DNA of 64,000 bases from assembly GCA_025526935.1 (NCBI GenBank), contig JAHLKD010000013.1, forward strand, positions 248,001 through 312,000, read 5' to 3'. Source of the DNA: Cladochytrium replicatum (taxonomy: Eukaryota > Chytridiomycota > Chytridiomycetes > Cladochytriales > Cladochytriaceae). Positions 36,544 through 49,400 of the stretch are shown piece by piece (within the stretch, counting starts at the first letter, position 1; every line of letters starts with the position of its first letter). Both the position numbers and the translations under genes were made by a program. Under the pieces are notes generated by a model, which worked only from the letters and a program-made list of their open reading frames with translations, was not told the DNA's origin and made no database searches.

Positions 36544-36820
36544 ATGCCGGTTATGCTTGAGGAAGTGGGGTTGTGCAACTTTGCAGGAGCCTTGAGCGGC
36601 GGAGCGGCTGCCAACAACCTCAAACCTTTCGACGTGGTTAACGAGCACAGGTATGTTCGTTTGCGCCGTGGGCCAATACACTACCCCTCACTAGTCCCTC
36701 ATAAGGTGGTACTATCCCTGGATTCACGAGAACACTAGAGGCTGGAATCGAAGTCTGCATACGATGCTGAAACCAGAAAGAAGCCCCAGCCCCAACCTAC
36801 TTCCAATGGGAAGTTGTTAA
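36544..36820 (+). CDS. Small two-exon ORF, 73 aa, unknown
   Basis: Exon 1 is 36544-36650, the intron 36651-36705 (55 bp, GTATGT...CATAAG) and exon 2 36706-36820. Phase is preserved (107 + 115 = 222 nt). The peptide contains GLCNFAGALSGGAAANNL, then KPFDVVNEHR spliced to WYYPWIHENTRGWNRSL. A typical intron with good ends joining two protein-like halves, the second rich in aromatics, argues against chance. No family was recognised; a small mitochondrial or membrane-associated protein is a guess only. Confidence 0.5.
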
Positions 36821-37330
36821 TGTTTCATTCCCAGTTTTGTAATGAAAATACTAAAATTCACACGTTCCATGGGCATTTGTGGGTTTACAACGTTCTTTCA
36901 GCCGCACTCAGCCACCTGGCACAATAGCACAAAGCAGGTCCGTCCGGCGGATAGCATTGAAACCCTCCACCTTGGCTGCCGTTCCTTTGCTGTAGTGCTC
37001 GATTCGTTTTCGTATTGCCACTGATTAAAGTTTTTCTGGAGAAAAAGTCGTTTGAGGCTAACGGCCTGACAACATATCCGCCAAAAATTACACTACAGTG
37101 ACCAAGGTTTGTCGATTGATAATTCAAGGCATCTGTGAGCTATTGCTAATTATGTAATGAATTGCAATCGAATTCATGTGTGTTCAGGTGCTGAAAGTGA
37201 TACGTAAGTCGTGATGCTAAGCGTGTTGTTTGTCTCGTTGGTACAAGAAGTGTATAGCTATACCTTCATATCCCTTCGGCGGCCGTTTAGATTTTGAGTC
37301 ACTCATGAACACTCTGTGCAGTTTGCTGAA
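36821..37330. other. Gene-free stretch upstream of the HECT ligase gene
   Basis: No coding signal beyond short random frames. The segment just before 37331 presumably contains the promoter and 5' leader of the HECT ligase gene. Confidence 0.4.
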
Positions 37331-40172
37331 ATGTATCAACCACCGCGGGGAAATGGTTCAAAGCAATATTCTGGAGCGGTGCAACCGTCCGCTCCCATTC
37401 CTCAACAAAGCAGTACTGCACCACCGCAGCAACAAGCTCAGCCAGGAAACATATCGGGGTCGATGGTAATTCTCTGCTGTTTTGCGCCATCAGAACTTGT
37501 TAAAAAAATATGTTTACAGACCACTGGCGTGTGTATTTGTTGCGACAATCTTCTCCGATTCCCACAAACAGTTAGCTGCTTTCGATGTACCGTGTGCGAT
37601 ACTGGTATTTCCTTTGTAAATTGGTAAAGTTTCCATTCTTATCGACGTACAAAGTGAACGACTTGAGGCCCCTCCCCCCTCCCGGCGCATGTAAGTTTGA
37701 CAAAATTTCCTCTTGAGCTTAACATAAAGATGATTCTCTGGTTTTCGAAGTGGACGCCTACATGCGAAGTTTGACGTTAACGGAAATCCAGCGAGTTAGG
37801 GAAGCTCCCGCCAGGGAGCCTGCAAACGTGGACACCCTTTACAAAATTCTTGGCGATGCGTTCGCCTATCACGCCTCGCTTAATGAAGGATTCAGCAACG
37901 TCGGTCATTTAACGGATCGTCAATGAACAGAATCTGATCGTTGTGTATAGGGTAGACCACCGGCACTTGATAGCCCGGGTATCGTTTTGGAAGATGTGCG
38001 TGCGGCATACAACGTAATCGTCAAATCGGTATGTAAGCATATACCCGATGGGATCTGGTGCTCATTGCAGGCATCAGGATCCTCGGGCAATAATTGCAGT
38101 TATGACGGGGATTGAACGACTATTGAAACGGCCGGGAAGGTGAGCAGGGTGCTGAGTGATTAACACCGTTCATTGACCAGCGAATCAACAAGGCGCCTGC
38201 ACAGTGAACACGACATAAAGTTTCTCATGATAATAATGGAGGTAAGGCTTGTATTCATTCATTGCACAAAAATTCCTAAAATTTGGTAGAATCCGTTACT
38301 TTTTAATCATGGCAACGAACAAGAGTCCGCCTTCAACCATGAAGTTCTGGGACGTGCATTTGGACTTCTTTCGTGCCTCTCAAACGAATTGCACCATTTT
38401 GTCGTCAACTGGTTCATGCAGTACGTTGATGATTTATCGCACCAAATGTATTTTAAAGTCGATATTGTTTTCTAGTTTGCCTCTACCAATTTTCCAGAGG
38501 CGTGTCGATTTGGTGAACCATTTTATCACGTACAGACTGACTCGGAAGGATGGCATGAGGGAGCAATATCAATCAGATTGGGGAATTCGCTCTGCTGCGC
38601 GTGTGATGGCACTCCTTGGTGAGTTCATCTCACCGAGAAAGTATCAATGAGGTGTTTATTTGTCAACAGTTGCGGCAAATCAGGGTCGTGACGAAAAGCT
38701 GATGATTTCAGATTTTTACAACACCGTTGTGGATTACTATGATTTGATTACTGACTACATGCGATGGCAAGAAGAGATGTCCGGATCATTCTCATTTTGC
38801 CAGTATCCGTTCCTGATTTCGCTAGGCGGGAAAATGCAGGTTAGGCGTTTTTGCCCAACGGGTTGGAATATGTAATAACATTTGTGCTAGATTATGGAAG
38901 CAGACGCTCGACGACAAATGGCTGAACGGTTTAAAGAAGCATTTTTCCGAACAGCGCTTCACGGGCTGGTCACTGATCCGTTTCTCTCTCTCCACATTCG
39001 TCGAACTGCACTGATCCAGGACTCCCTCACACAACTTTCTTCAAAGAACATTGATTTGAAAAAGCGGCTTCACATCGAGTTCCTCAACGAAGATGGTGTC
39101 GATGCGGGCGGTTTAACAAAAGAGTGGTTCCTTTTGCTTGTCAGGGACTTGTTCGATCCACAGTACGCCATGTTTACGTATGACGAGGAGAGCAATCTAT
39201 GCTGGTTCAATAACATTTCCTACGAAAATGAGTCAGAGTACCGACTAGTGGGTATTGTCATCGGTCTTGCGATCTACAACTCGACAATTCTCGATGTGCA
39301 CTTCCCTCTGGCATGCTATAAGAAGCTCTTGGGCTTTCCTGTTGGATTGGAGGATCTCAAGCAGTTGCGGCCCTCATTAGGCCACGGACTCCAAAAACTG
39401 CTGGAACACGAAGGCGATGATGTTGAGGATACGTTTGCGCTTGATTTCGTTGTGGAGTATAACGCGTATGGGGAGAAGGTGCGAAAGCCGCTCGTGCCGA
39501 ACGGAGAAGAGATCCCAGTGACGAGCCGCAATAAGGGCGAATACGTTGAGCGCTACGCCTCCTGGGTTCTGAATGATTCAATATCGAGCCAGTTTGATGC
39601 GTTTAAGGAGGGCTTTTACCACGTGTGCGGTGGGAATGCGTTGAGTCTTTTCAAACCTGAGGAGATTGAGATGATGGTACGCGGAGGAACAGAGCTGGAC
39701 ATTCAGAGTCTTGAATCGGTCACCGAGTATGAAGGGTATGCACTTGACTCTTTATGTTCGTGTAGCTTTGTTTATTTCTGTTTGCTCACAGATTTGACCC
39801 AAACGAGCCGACCATCAAACATTTCTGGGAGATTGTAAATTCGTACTCTCTCGACATGAAACGAAAGCTACTCTTGTTTATTACAGGAACGGATCGGATT
39901 CCAGCAACCGGAATACAAAATATGGCTTTCAAAATTTCGTACATGGGCGAAGTGAGTACACCAGCCTTCATAGTTGGATTTTGGCCCCGATGTTCTGACT
40001 TTCGCCAACAGGATTCCGAAAGGTTGCCGATTTCACACACTTGTTTCAATCAGGTATTGCTGAGCTATGGTGACGTTATCAGCGATTTACCTTCTTTTAG
40101 GTGTGCTTGTATCGATATAGGACAAAAGAAAAACTGGCCGACAAGCTGACCTCAGCTATTCAGTGGAGGTAA
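37331..40172 (+). CDS. HECT-type E3 ubiquitin ligase, HUL4-like
   Basis: The start at ATG 37331 gives a Gln/Pro-rich head (MYQPPRGNGSKQYSG). A 54-bp intron then leads to a Cys-rich knuckle (CICCDNLLRFP, CFRCTVCDT), the zinc-finger type found at the N-terminus of fungal HUL4. The middle region (about 37750-38880) is split over many small exons (VDAYMRSLTLTEIQRVRE, LYKILGDAFAYHASL). The HECT domain runs from about 38990 to the end: LHIEFLNEDGVDAGGLTKEW, FNNISYENESEYRLVGIVIG, ALDFVVEYNAYGE, then after introns FDPNEPTIKHFWEIV, LLLFITGTDRIPATGI and the catalytic SHTCFNQ with the active-site Cys. It ends AIQWR at TAA 40170-40172. HECT ligases form a thioester with ubiquitin before transferring it to substrate; the substrate is unknown. 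The middle exons are not fully resolved. Confidence 0.88.
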
Positions 40173-40454
40173 ATTGTTCCCAACCAGAACGATCACCATG
40201 CCGACGATTAATCCCTTCGTTCTGCTAGCTCAGGATTTGGTCTCAAATAAAGGGCAGACTGCTTCGCCTTGCAGGTTAAGAATCGCGGTGAAGAACGACG
40301 TGTTATTTCTTTTTGTAAAATTTCGAGCGATTGTTTTGTTTTCCTTTTGAACACTCTCCTTTCTGGATATTGTTGCGTTAACTCCTCCATCTTTTAATTA
40401 AAAAATATGATTGAACGGATGGTGGAGGATTTCACGTGATCGTCTTGGTTGGAA

Positions 40455-43400
40455 ATGGTTCTCGAGACGTATCTCGCCCCGGTGCTGAATCAAGTACGTT
40501 AATGTGGCTGATTTTGCGATGGAGAGATCTCAGCGGTCTCTTCAAAACTGTCGTGATCTGGCTCAAGCACTTTCTCCAGCTGCTGTGTGTGTGTGTGTGT
40601 GTGTAACGATTTCTGATATGGTTGACTTCAAAGATCTTGGGCGACTATGTGGATAATTTGGAGTCCAAGCAGCTCAACGTCGGTATATGGAGCGGTGAGT
40701 TACTGAATTGATTTGGTGGATGGTTTGAACTGGTCTCATTCATGGACGGAGCGTTGTATGAATTCTCGTCCTCAATATCCTGAATCCTTCACTTCTACGT
40801 TAGGCGATCTGGTTTTACATAATCTACGACTTCGAAGAGATGCACTGGATAAGTTCAACCTACCTGTTGATGTCGTTGAAGGTTAAGCGTACCGAAACAA
40901 TCTGACGCAATAAATTCATGTCCACTCTACTGCTTTTATCATTCAGGATATTTGGGAGAGCTCATCCTCAACATTCCCTGGAACGATTTGAAGAACAAAC
41001 CGGTTCGCATTTCGGTTGATAGGGTCTACCTCCTTGCTGTTCCGCGAAGGCTTGGAGATTATTATCCGGAAGAAGAAGAGGAGAAGGCTTTCAGAGCAAA
41101 GCAGGAGAAACTTGCGGCATGGCAGAGTTTCAGAAAAACGGAGAAAGACATGGCAATTGGTGATTTGATTGTGCGCTCGTGTTCCGTTCTGATTTAACTT
41201 GGGCTCGGCTTAGATGCCAAAGGGACATCTTTTGTAACGCAATTGGTCACGAAGATCGTTGATAATCTCCAAATCACGATGAAGAATATCCACATCAGAT
41301 TTGAAGACACGGAGAGTGATCCAGAGGTATCGACCTATGCAATGCGACACGAAATTGGAAACTGAAGCACCTTAAATTAGGCCCACTTTGCGGTCGGTAT
41401 CACTTTGGATGAACTTTCGGCAGTGTCTACAGATGAAAATTGGCTGGAGGCATTTATTCACGAAGAACTTGGTATTATTCACAAGGTTATCCGTCCGACC
41501 GCGATATGAACTTGTTTATCCTGACATTACTTTCATAGTTGGCAAAAATGGGCAGTCTGGCGGTGTATTGGAATACAGACGAACCGTCTTTCCGAGGAAA
41601 ATCATTTGACGAATGTATTAAATCTGGGGTAAGCTTGTTCATTTTGCATGCGGTCCGTTGTTTATCTGCGGCCAGATTGCGAAAGAAGGAACTGTCCCGA
41701 ATCACCAGTATCTGATGAAGCCAGTTAGTGGAATCGGCAAGGTGAGCTGAGATTCAAGTCTAATTGCAAAGACTAAAACATACGCCAGTTCACTATTTCT
41801 AGGAAGCAAAGGAAGGAGTCGGCAATGTATGAAGGGGACTTAAACTTCAAAGATCTTAGCTTTTCTTTGGATGCTGGCCAGTATGGCTCATTGCTATCAG
41901 TCATGAGTACATTCACCATGTACTCCAAAGCGGCAAAGGTTTGGTGTGAATTTTTGTGCACAAGGTGAAAACTTACTGGTCATTCGAGTATCGGAAATTT
42001 CGCCCACCTTTGGCAATCACACCAACTATAGATCCTCGTGCATGGCTGCGATACGCTGGTATGAGAAATCATCGTCCATATATTGAGTAATCCTTACTTG
42101 TTGTAGTCACATGTGTTTTGAATGATATCCACGAAAAACATCGACAATGGACATGGGACTACTTTGCCGAGCGTCGCGATATGCGAATCGCCTACATACA
42201 AGCATTTAAGCAAAAGGCTCTGGGGAAGGCATCTGAAGAGGTAACATTGTTCTTAATCCGTCTTGTTTTCTGAAAACGATTTGCACTTCCAGGATGAACA
42301 GACATTGGCGACGCTAGAGCGTGTACTCACCTTCCGAGACATCAGGTTCTATCGCATACGCGCTGAAGCACAGCTCAAAAGGGACAAAACTGCTGCAGAT
42401 CTTTCAGGTTGACTGGTGTAACAAGGCTGGTATACATGTACGGGTACTTATCACAGTTTCCTTTATAGCTCAATCAACTGCAATAGCACCGGCACGTCCA
42501 GCTCAACAGCAAGGATGGTTTTCAGGCTGGTGGGGGGCCGCGCCGACAGCCCCAACTCCTGAAGCTGCCTCAAAAGTTTCAAATGAGAGCTCTGCGGGAA
42601 CTGCTTTAACGGAAACACAGATTAAGCAAATATATGAGACAATCGAGTTTGATCCGGACTCGGATATCTCTGATCCCACGCTTGATCGTGACGTAGGTCA
42701 TCATCTTATTCGTTGTGGTAATACTTCTTACCGAGCTTTTCTAGGCCCTGTTGTTTAAGTTGAACTTTACCCTTCAAAGTGGAGCGTTGGAGTTGCGTCG
42801 CTCGATTGGTGCAGGTACTGGAGGATTCGCACCGTTAATGATGTCAATAGTGTTCGATCGCTTTGGTGCAAATGTGCTCAAGTACCCCCAGTCGTTGTTC
42901 GTCGAGGTGGCATTGCGTGGAATGAGTGTGTTTGACGGGACGACACCAGGAAACCTGTATCCGACATTTGTTCGGGCGAAGCCTACGAAAGGCTTCGTTG
43001 CCCTGACGTCACCTACCAGGTAATTTGCCTGTCGTCTCACCCTGATCAATGAGAATCCAACTTGTCATAGCGAATCTCGAGATAATACGATGAACGAGGA
43101 CGAAACGTTTTTCAAACTTGTCTATGAGAACAATCCGATAGATGAGCATGCAGATCAGCTACTGTCAATTCGAATGCTTCCCCTCGAAGTTATCTACAAC
43201 CCGAATGCAATCAAGTCACTCGTCAAATTCTTTTCGCCATCCAGCTATCAGTTTGATGCCTCAGCAACAATAACGGCCATCCGAGTAATTGCAGAGCTTG
43301 CATGTTATGCTTTTCTCTGACACATAGTTAGGCACTTGCGCATGATGCTTTGGAAGGAATTCGCTCACAAACTAGCGCGGGTCTTCAGTTTGCTATTGAA

Positions 43401-46400
43401 GAGCACAAAACTTTCGATTTGAAAATTGACATCGATGCTCCAATCTTCGTTTTTCCAGAAAGGCAAGCGACTCTGATTTGTTGTACAATGGCAACATCTA
43501 ACAAATGGCTAAAGTAATACGGATCCTGGAGCTCTGGTTCTTGTGATCGATGCGGGCCACTTCTTGATTGAAAGTAATATGGTGGACAAAGCAATGAAAG
43601 ATGCTCTGAGGAAACAACACGAAAACACGGAGGCGTCGTCTCAAAATCAGCTTCTGTCAAAAGATCAATTGACGGAGTTCTTGTATGACAAGTTCACATG
43701 CAGTTTAACTTCCGCTCAGGTATTCTACACGCTCATTTACGCGGAACCATACCATTTTTGCTGACAACGTTCATAGATATTGATTGGTCCTTCCTTTGAG
43801 TCATGCTTGACAGAGGTACAGACTTCATCGACAAGTCGAGCGCTTCACCTGATCGAGAGAGTAGATGTTGCGTTTCGGATCGAATGGTTGATCCTCTCTA
43901 AGACCGTGCAATTTACTCGCCTGAAGATCTCCGGTGAATTGCCGCGACTTCGCCTAAACTTGACGGATCGAAAGTACAAGTCGTTAATGCGAATAATTGA
44001 CATTGTTTTGGCGAGTCTTAGCAACGGCGAGACAGCGGCCGAGCAAGCTACTGCTGCAATCAATGCGCTTCAGACCACATCGCGGACTCTCGAGTGGGAT
44101 TATGAGCCCAGTGATCTCGGCACAGATATTGAGGGCGATGATTCGTTCTTTGACGCACAGGAACATGTGACTGACGCTGCAACTTCCGTTGTCACTGATG
44201 CTTTCGTTAAGCGCATTCTGACTGATTTTACTTTCAACGTGCATGAAGTCTCTGTGCTGCTTGCGCAAAGCCATACCAAGGGGAACAACCATACCCCACT
44301 TGCAGAATTATTTGTTTCCGAATTTCAATTGCAGTATGTTCAACGCTCGTTTGATTTGTCGGCAAGCGTTCAGATAAAGGACGTTCGGATTAATGACCTT
44401 GTATCGAACAAAGAGTTTCCACATTTGTTCTCGAAAACTTTGGACAACGCCGAAGAGAACACATCGATTTTAACGGTTAGCTTCACGAGAGTAGATGCAT
44501 CCTCTCCCGAGTATACTGGAATTCGAGATACAGTTGACATCAATTTCTCTTTATTCGAAATTGTGCTTACCAGGAAGAGCATCTTGAATGTATACGACTT
44601 TGTCTTGCGAACCTTTACTGGTGCTGGATCTCAGACAACAGTGACAGCACCTCAAAATGATGCACTTGGACTATCTGCCCAAGAGCAGTCAACCCAAAAC
44701 AACGATGAAAGATCAATCACACAGGAGAAATCCGGAGCATCAACTAATGAATTAAATATGCGAGTGCATATCACATTGAAAGGCACTAGAATTGTCATCA
44801 ACGAGGAGGGGAAAGTTCTCGGATTATTGAAGTCTGGAGGCGGCGAAGTTACCATCCTGTTTCGAGATTCGAAATTGCAACTAAAAGGGACCATTGGGGA
44901 TCTCTTACTTTTGGATGAACTACCCAGACCTAAAGGAAATCAACTATTTAAGGAACTCCTTTCGATTGAAGGAGACAAGACTGCTGATTTCACATACGAA
45001 ACGTTCAATCGAATGGCGACGAACTATCCGGGATACGACTCGTCTCTTATTGTGCAGGCATCTTCCATGCAGCTAACCTATGTGCGGTCAACGTTTCAAA
45101 GGCTGCAGAATTACTTCAGCGAGTTCAGCAGAATGTCAAGTTTGCTCGAATCAGCTCGCCAAGCAGCAGTGGAATCTGCAGCCCAAATTCAGCAAACTGC
45201 CGGAACGAAATTTCATTTTGACGTTCATGTTTCATCTCCAATTATCGTGATCCCGAACCCTGGCTTAACGTCAAAAAGCAGCATGAAGATGTACTTGGGA
45301 GAGCTTACTGCCAAGAACGATTTTCTTTCTGTCCAAAATAGAGGAGTTATGAACCGAATTTCGGCAGAATTGAAGTCTATGAAGCTGCTCTCGCTATTGT
45401 CGGAGACTTCTTTGGGCTATGAGGAGCTAAAAATGCTGGAGGATCTAAATATTCAATATTCTTCAGCTTCACCGAGCGAAGAAGGAACAACGAAGACTGC
45501 CCAAGTAACAGTCAGATGTTCAGAGATAAAGCTTGCGATGACCTCCAGACAATACGCCTTCACTTTGGATCTTCTTCAATCTTTTGGACAGTCAGAAGCT
45601 AAACCTGTTGAAGCTTCAATGTTGAAATCGACAGTCGTTCACACTCCTGCACCGACTATTGAGAACCTGAGCACAGATACTGTAACAGACTACTCATTTA
45701 GTTTACCCAAAATAACAATGGAGATCTTTACCTTAGACGAGAGCCACACACGCATACAAGGTCTACCTCTCGCCCGTTTCTCCATCAACGGTACAGACAT
45801 GAAGATGGTCCAACGCTCTTCAGGTGCGATGGATATGGAACTATTGGTGTCATCCATCAACCTTCTTGACACACGGCTTGAAACAAAGAGTGTGTTCAGG
45901 GACGTGATATCTCACTCCGATAATGAGCATTTGCTAATGGTCCAAATGTCGAGGGCTGCGGACTCTACATCTTATATTGTCACCCTTGATACTCCCCACG
46001 TTGTCTTGGCGCTTGACCACATGTTTGCAATTCGAGGCTTCTTTCTTGATCCTCACAAAGTAGACGACCTCTCACCAGATTCCTCTCGAAATGCAGCAAT
46101 TGGAACACCCACTGATTTGCAAGCTGGTTCGTTGGAAGAGGATGATGATTGGATTTCGCCTCAACCAACAATTTCGTATCGTGTTAATATGGTGGATGCT
46201 GAAGTTGTGTTGGTCAGAACTCCAACCGACCAAGATACTGAAGCAATAATTCTCTCATGTGGACATGTTGTCGTTTCGCATGAAATGATCACAACGTTTT
46301 CAGCTCAAGGATTGGGAATGTTTTTCTGTTCAATGGATCGAATCGAGTTCACAAAAGTCCGATTTATTGACAATTTCGATATTACGCTTGCGATGGATTC

Positions 46401-49400
46401 ACGAATGACTGGACCTGGGCACAAACTCATGAGTGTCAACTTGGGCATATCACCCCTCATGGTTAGAATTTCTTACCATGATGTTCAGTTGATATCCGAT
46501 ATTTTACGTATTGCGACCAATCTTTCAAACGGCCCAGCCGCCAAAAGAATTGAACCAAAAGAAACGGCAGCTGTAAACCTACCTTTGTCGCCCACGGCAC
46601 TGACCAAAGCTGATGATCTTGTGATGTCAAGAGAAACGGTTAGTCTTAAGCACTTAAAAAAAAGCGCTTTCAGGAGTTGAACTAATTGAACTGCAGTTTA
46701 CAATGACTTCGCAGGGAATGAGATTGGTTATAATTGATGACCTCAACGATTTACATCTTCCAATGCTCGATTTCGCTGTTCAGAGATTTGAGGGGGAGAT
46801 TTCAAATTGGACATCGGAGGTAAAATTGTCACCGTAAGATTGGACTATTTGCTCAGAACCTTCAACCCCAGTTAAGAGTTGATACGGCATTCTCCTTGCA
46901 AGTCAATTATTTTAATTTGAAGAACAGCCACTGGGAGCCGCTGCTCGAGCCATGGCAGGCAGTTATTACAGTACGTACTGCCACGCAGAAGTACACTGAC
47001 CTGTAATAACAGCCATCTAGGCTTCGCGAATAAATAACCAGCTTCAGATGGAGTTCTCATCCAAAACAAAGCTTGAATTAAATTTGACACATACATTCCT
47101 TGAGACATTGTTCAATACGCGAGCCTTGTGGGCGAAGACTGCCGGGGTATGATTGGTTTGGAGAATGATATGTTTGACTGCTGATCCCGAACATACTTAA
47201 GCGAGATATGCTGACAAGGCGTGGAGTTCATGCTCCTTATATCTTCAGAAACAGAACTGGATATGACATGCACATTTGGAGCGATGGTGAAGGTGACTCT
47301 TCTAACGTTGAGCTTACATTGTTGAAGAATGGGAATGACGCCCCTTGGCGTTTTGACGAATGGAGGGCAATGCGCGAGGTAATGGACGAGCTAAGCATTA
47401 TATCGATACGTTAACGTTAAGTGTAGAACATTGCCATTGCGAGCAATAAGGTGTCAATTCAACTTGAAGGAGAATGGGAGACACTTAAGGCGATTCTAGT
47501 CGATCAAGAAGCAACTCGCCAGTACACATTGAGACCCGCTCTTGACCGTGTTTCACACAAGCTTGTCTGCGAAGTAAAACTGAAGAACAACATCAAAGTT
47601 GTCACATTTCGGTCCGCGACTATTTTACACAACGGGACAAAAATGAACATAGAGGTGATGTTGGTTACTCAGGATGGCAAACCGCAATCAAAAATCAAAA
47701 AAATTGGTATGTGGTGGCACTATTGGTATTTCTGCCCCTTACAAAACACATTAGCCCCTGATGAAGATTATTATGTCCCAATTGAATCAGCATACTACGA
47801 CCGAATATTCGTTCGACCTGAGCGTAAGCAGGCATAATTTACCAGTTTTCATATTAACCGGGCTCTATCGCTATCAAAGAGGGCTTTGGCTACAGTTGGA
47901 GCTCCGAGTCACTGTTTTGGCGTGATTTGCAAAAGGCCAACACTTTTCCACTTGTTAGCTGTCCACCACAAGACCGATTTCAGTCAGCTTGTATGTTTCA
48001 AATTAGCCCCAGCTTTGCGGAAAGCTCGGGCAAGCAAAATTTGTAAGTGTACCGGAAGATACCACGTCTCTGACCCCTGCTAACATGTACTCGAAAAAAA
48101 AGAAAGTATCCAGAGCTTGTCATCAAGCTTTTGCCTCCTTTCACCCTTGAGAACCTGTTGCCGTATGATTTTAAGTACGTTTTGTATGACAAAGTCTCTG
48201 GTCAGAAATGCTCCGATATTCTTGAGAAGGGAGGACAACATCCAATTCATACGTTGGACCCAACTCATGTTTTGGCACTGGAAGTTGAGATTCCTGAGCC
48301 CGGCGTTTACAAAAGAAGCGATCTGGCAATCGTGTGCAATCCAGATGCAGATTTCAGAGATGAAACTCTTACTATTCGGGACCATCAGAATCTTGAGCTC
48401 TTTTTGAAGTTCAAATATAGGTAGGAACCAAAAGAGGAGTAATGAACCATTTTGACATGGGACTTCTTCAGTGACAATCTTCAAAGAGGAGGCAAAAAGG
48501 TCACTGTGTTCAGTTCGTATGTGTTGGTCAACAAAACTGGATTGAACATGTTCTTCACTGCCAAGTCCTTGATCACATCAGCACGAATGGCAGCTGGACA
48601 AGGTTTGGGGGAAAATGTTGTGCAGGATGCCGCTCATATTTCATCTCTATGCAGCTTCAAAAACTATTCGCAATAACGAGGTACTCTCGCATTTGTCCCA
48701 ACATACATGTCTCGTGCTGATGACTGTCTAGGTTTTGCCGCTTATGTTTTCGTACTCAAACTTCGAACCTCTCAGAAGTCGCACGCAGATAAAAGCTGGA
48801 AGCTCTGAATGGAGCAAAGTACGAATTGCTTCCCTCTATTTATTGAGCATTAATTTATTCAATATTTTAGCCCCTAAGCTTTGAAGTTGCTGGGTCAATG
48901 TTTGGAATAACAATACCGAATGCAGATTCGCAAAGCGAAACTTACCTAGGAGTAACCGTGAAGGAGGGCGAGGGAAAGGTATGGACATATGAAGAACTCC
49001 GACCCCAATCTCATTCGCCCCACAGTACTATAGCACAAAAGTTGTAACTTTTGCCCCTCGTTTCATTCTTGTGAACAATTGCTCGGAAAATATCAAAGTT
49101 TATACAGAGGAGGGGTTGCCGGAGGGTTCTGCACTTTTGGTCGAGTCAAAACAGTCCGTACCTTTGACTCAGTTTAAAACACGGGAAGGGGAGCATCCGA
49201 AAATTGCGCTTCGCTTTGACGGTCTTACGACAACTCAGTGAGTCACACTATTGATCTTTGAGTTTCAGTCAGAGTAATATGTTGTCCAGGTCTTCGTTCT
49301 TCAACATAGATCAGCTCGGTCGAGTGTTCGTAAAATTGGGCAGAGTTGGTTCAGATCACGAAGACTTAGTTCGATGCGAAATCATGCTGCAAGAGGCAAC

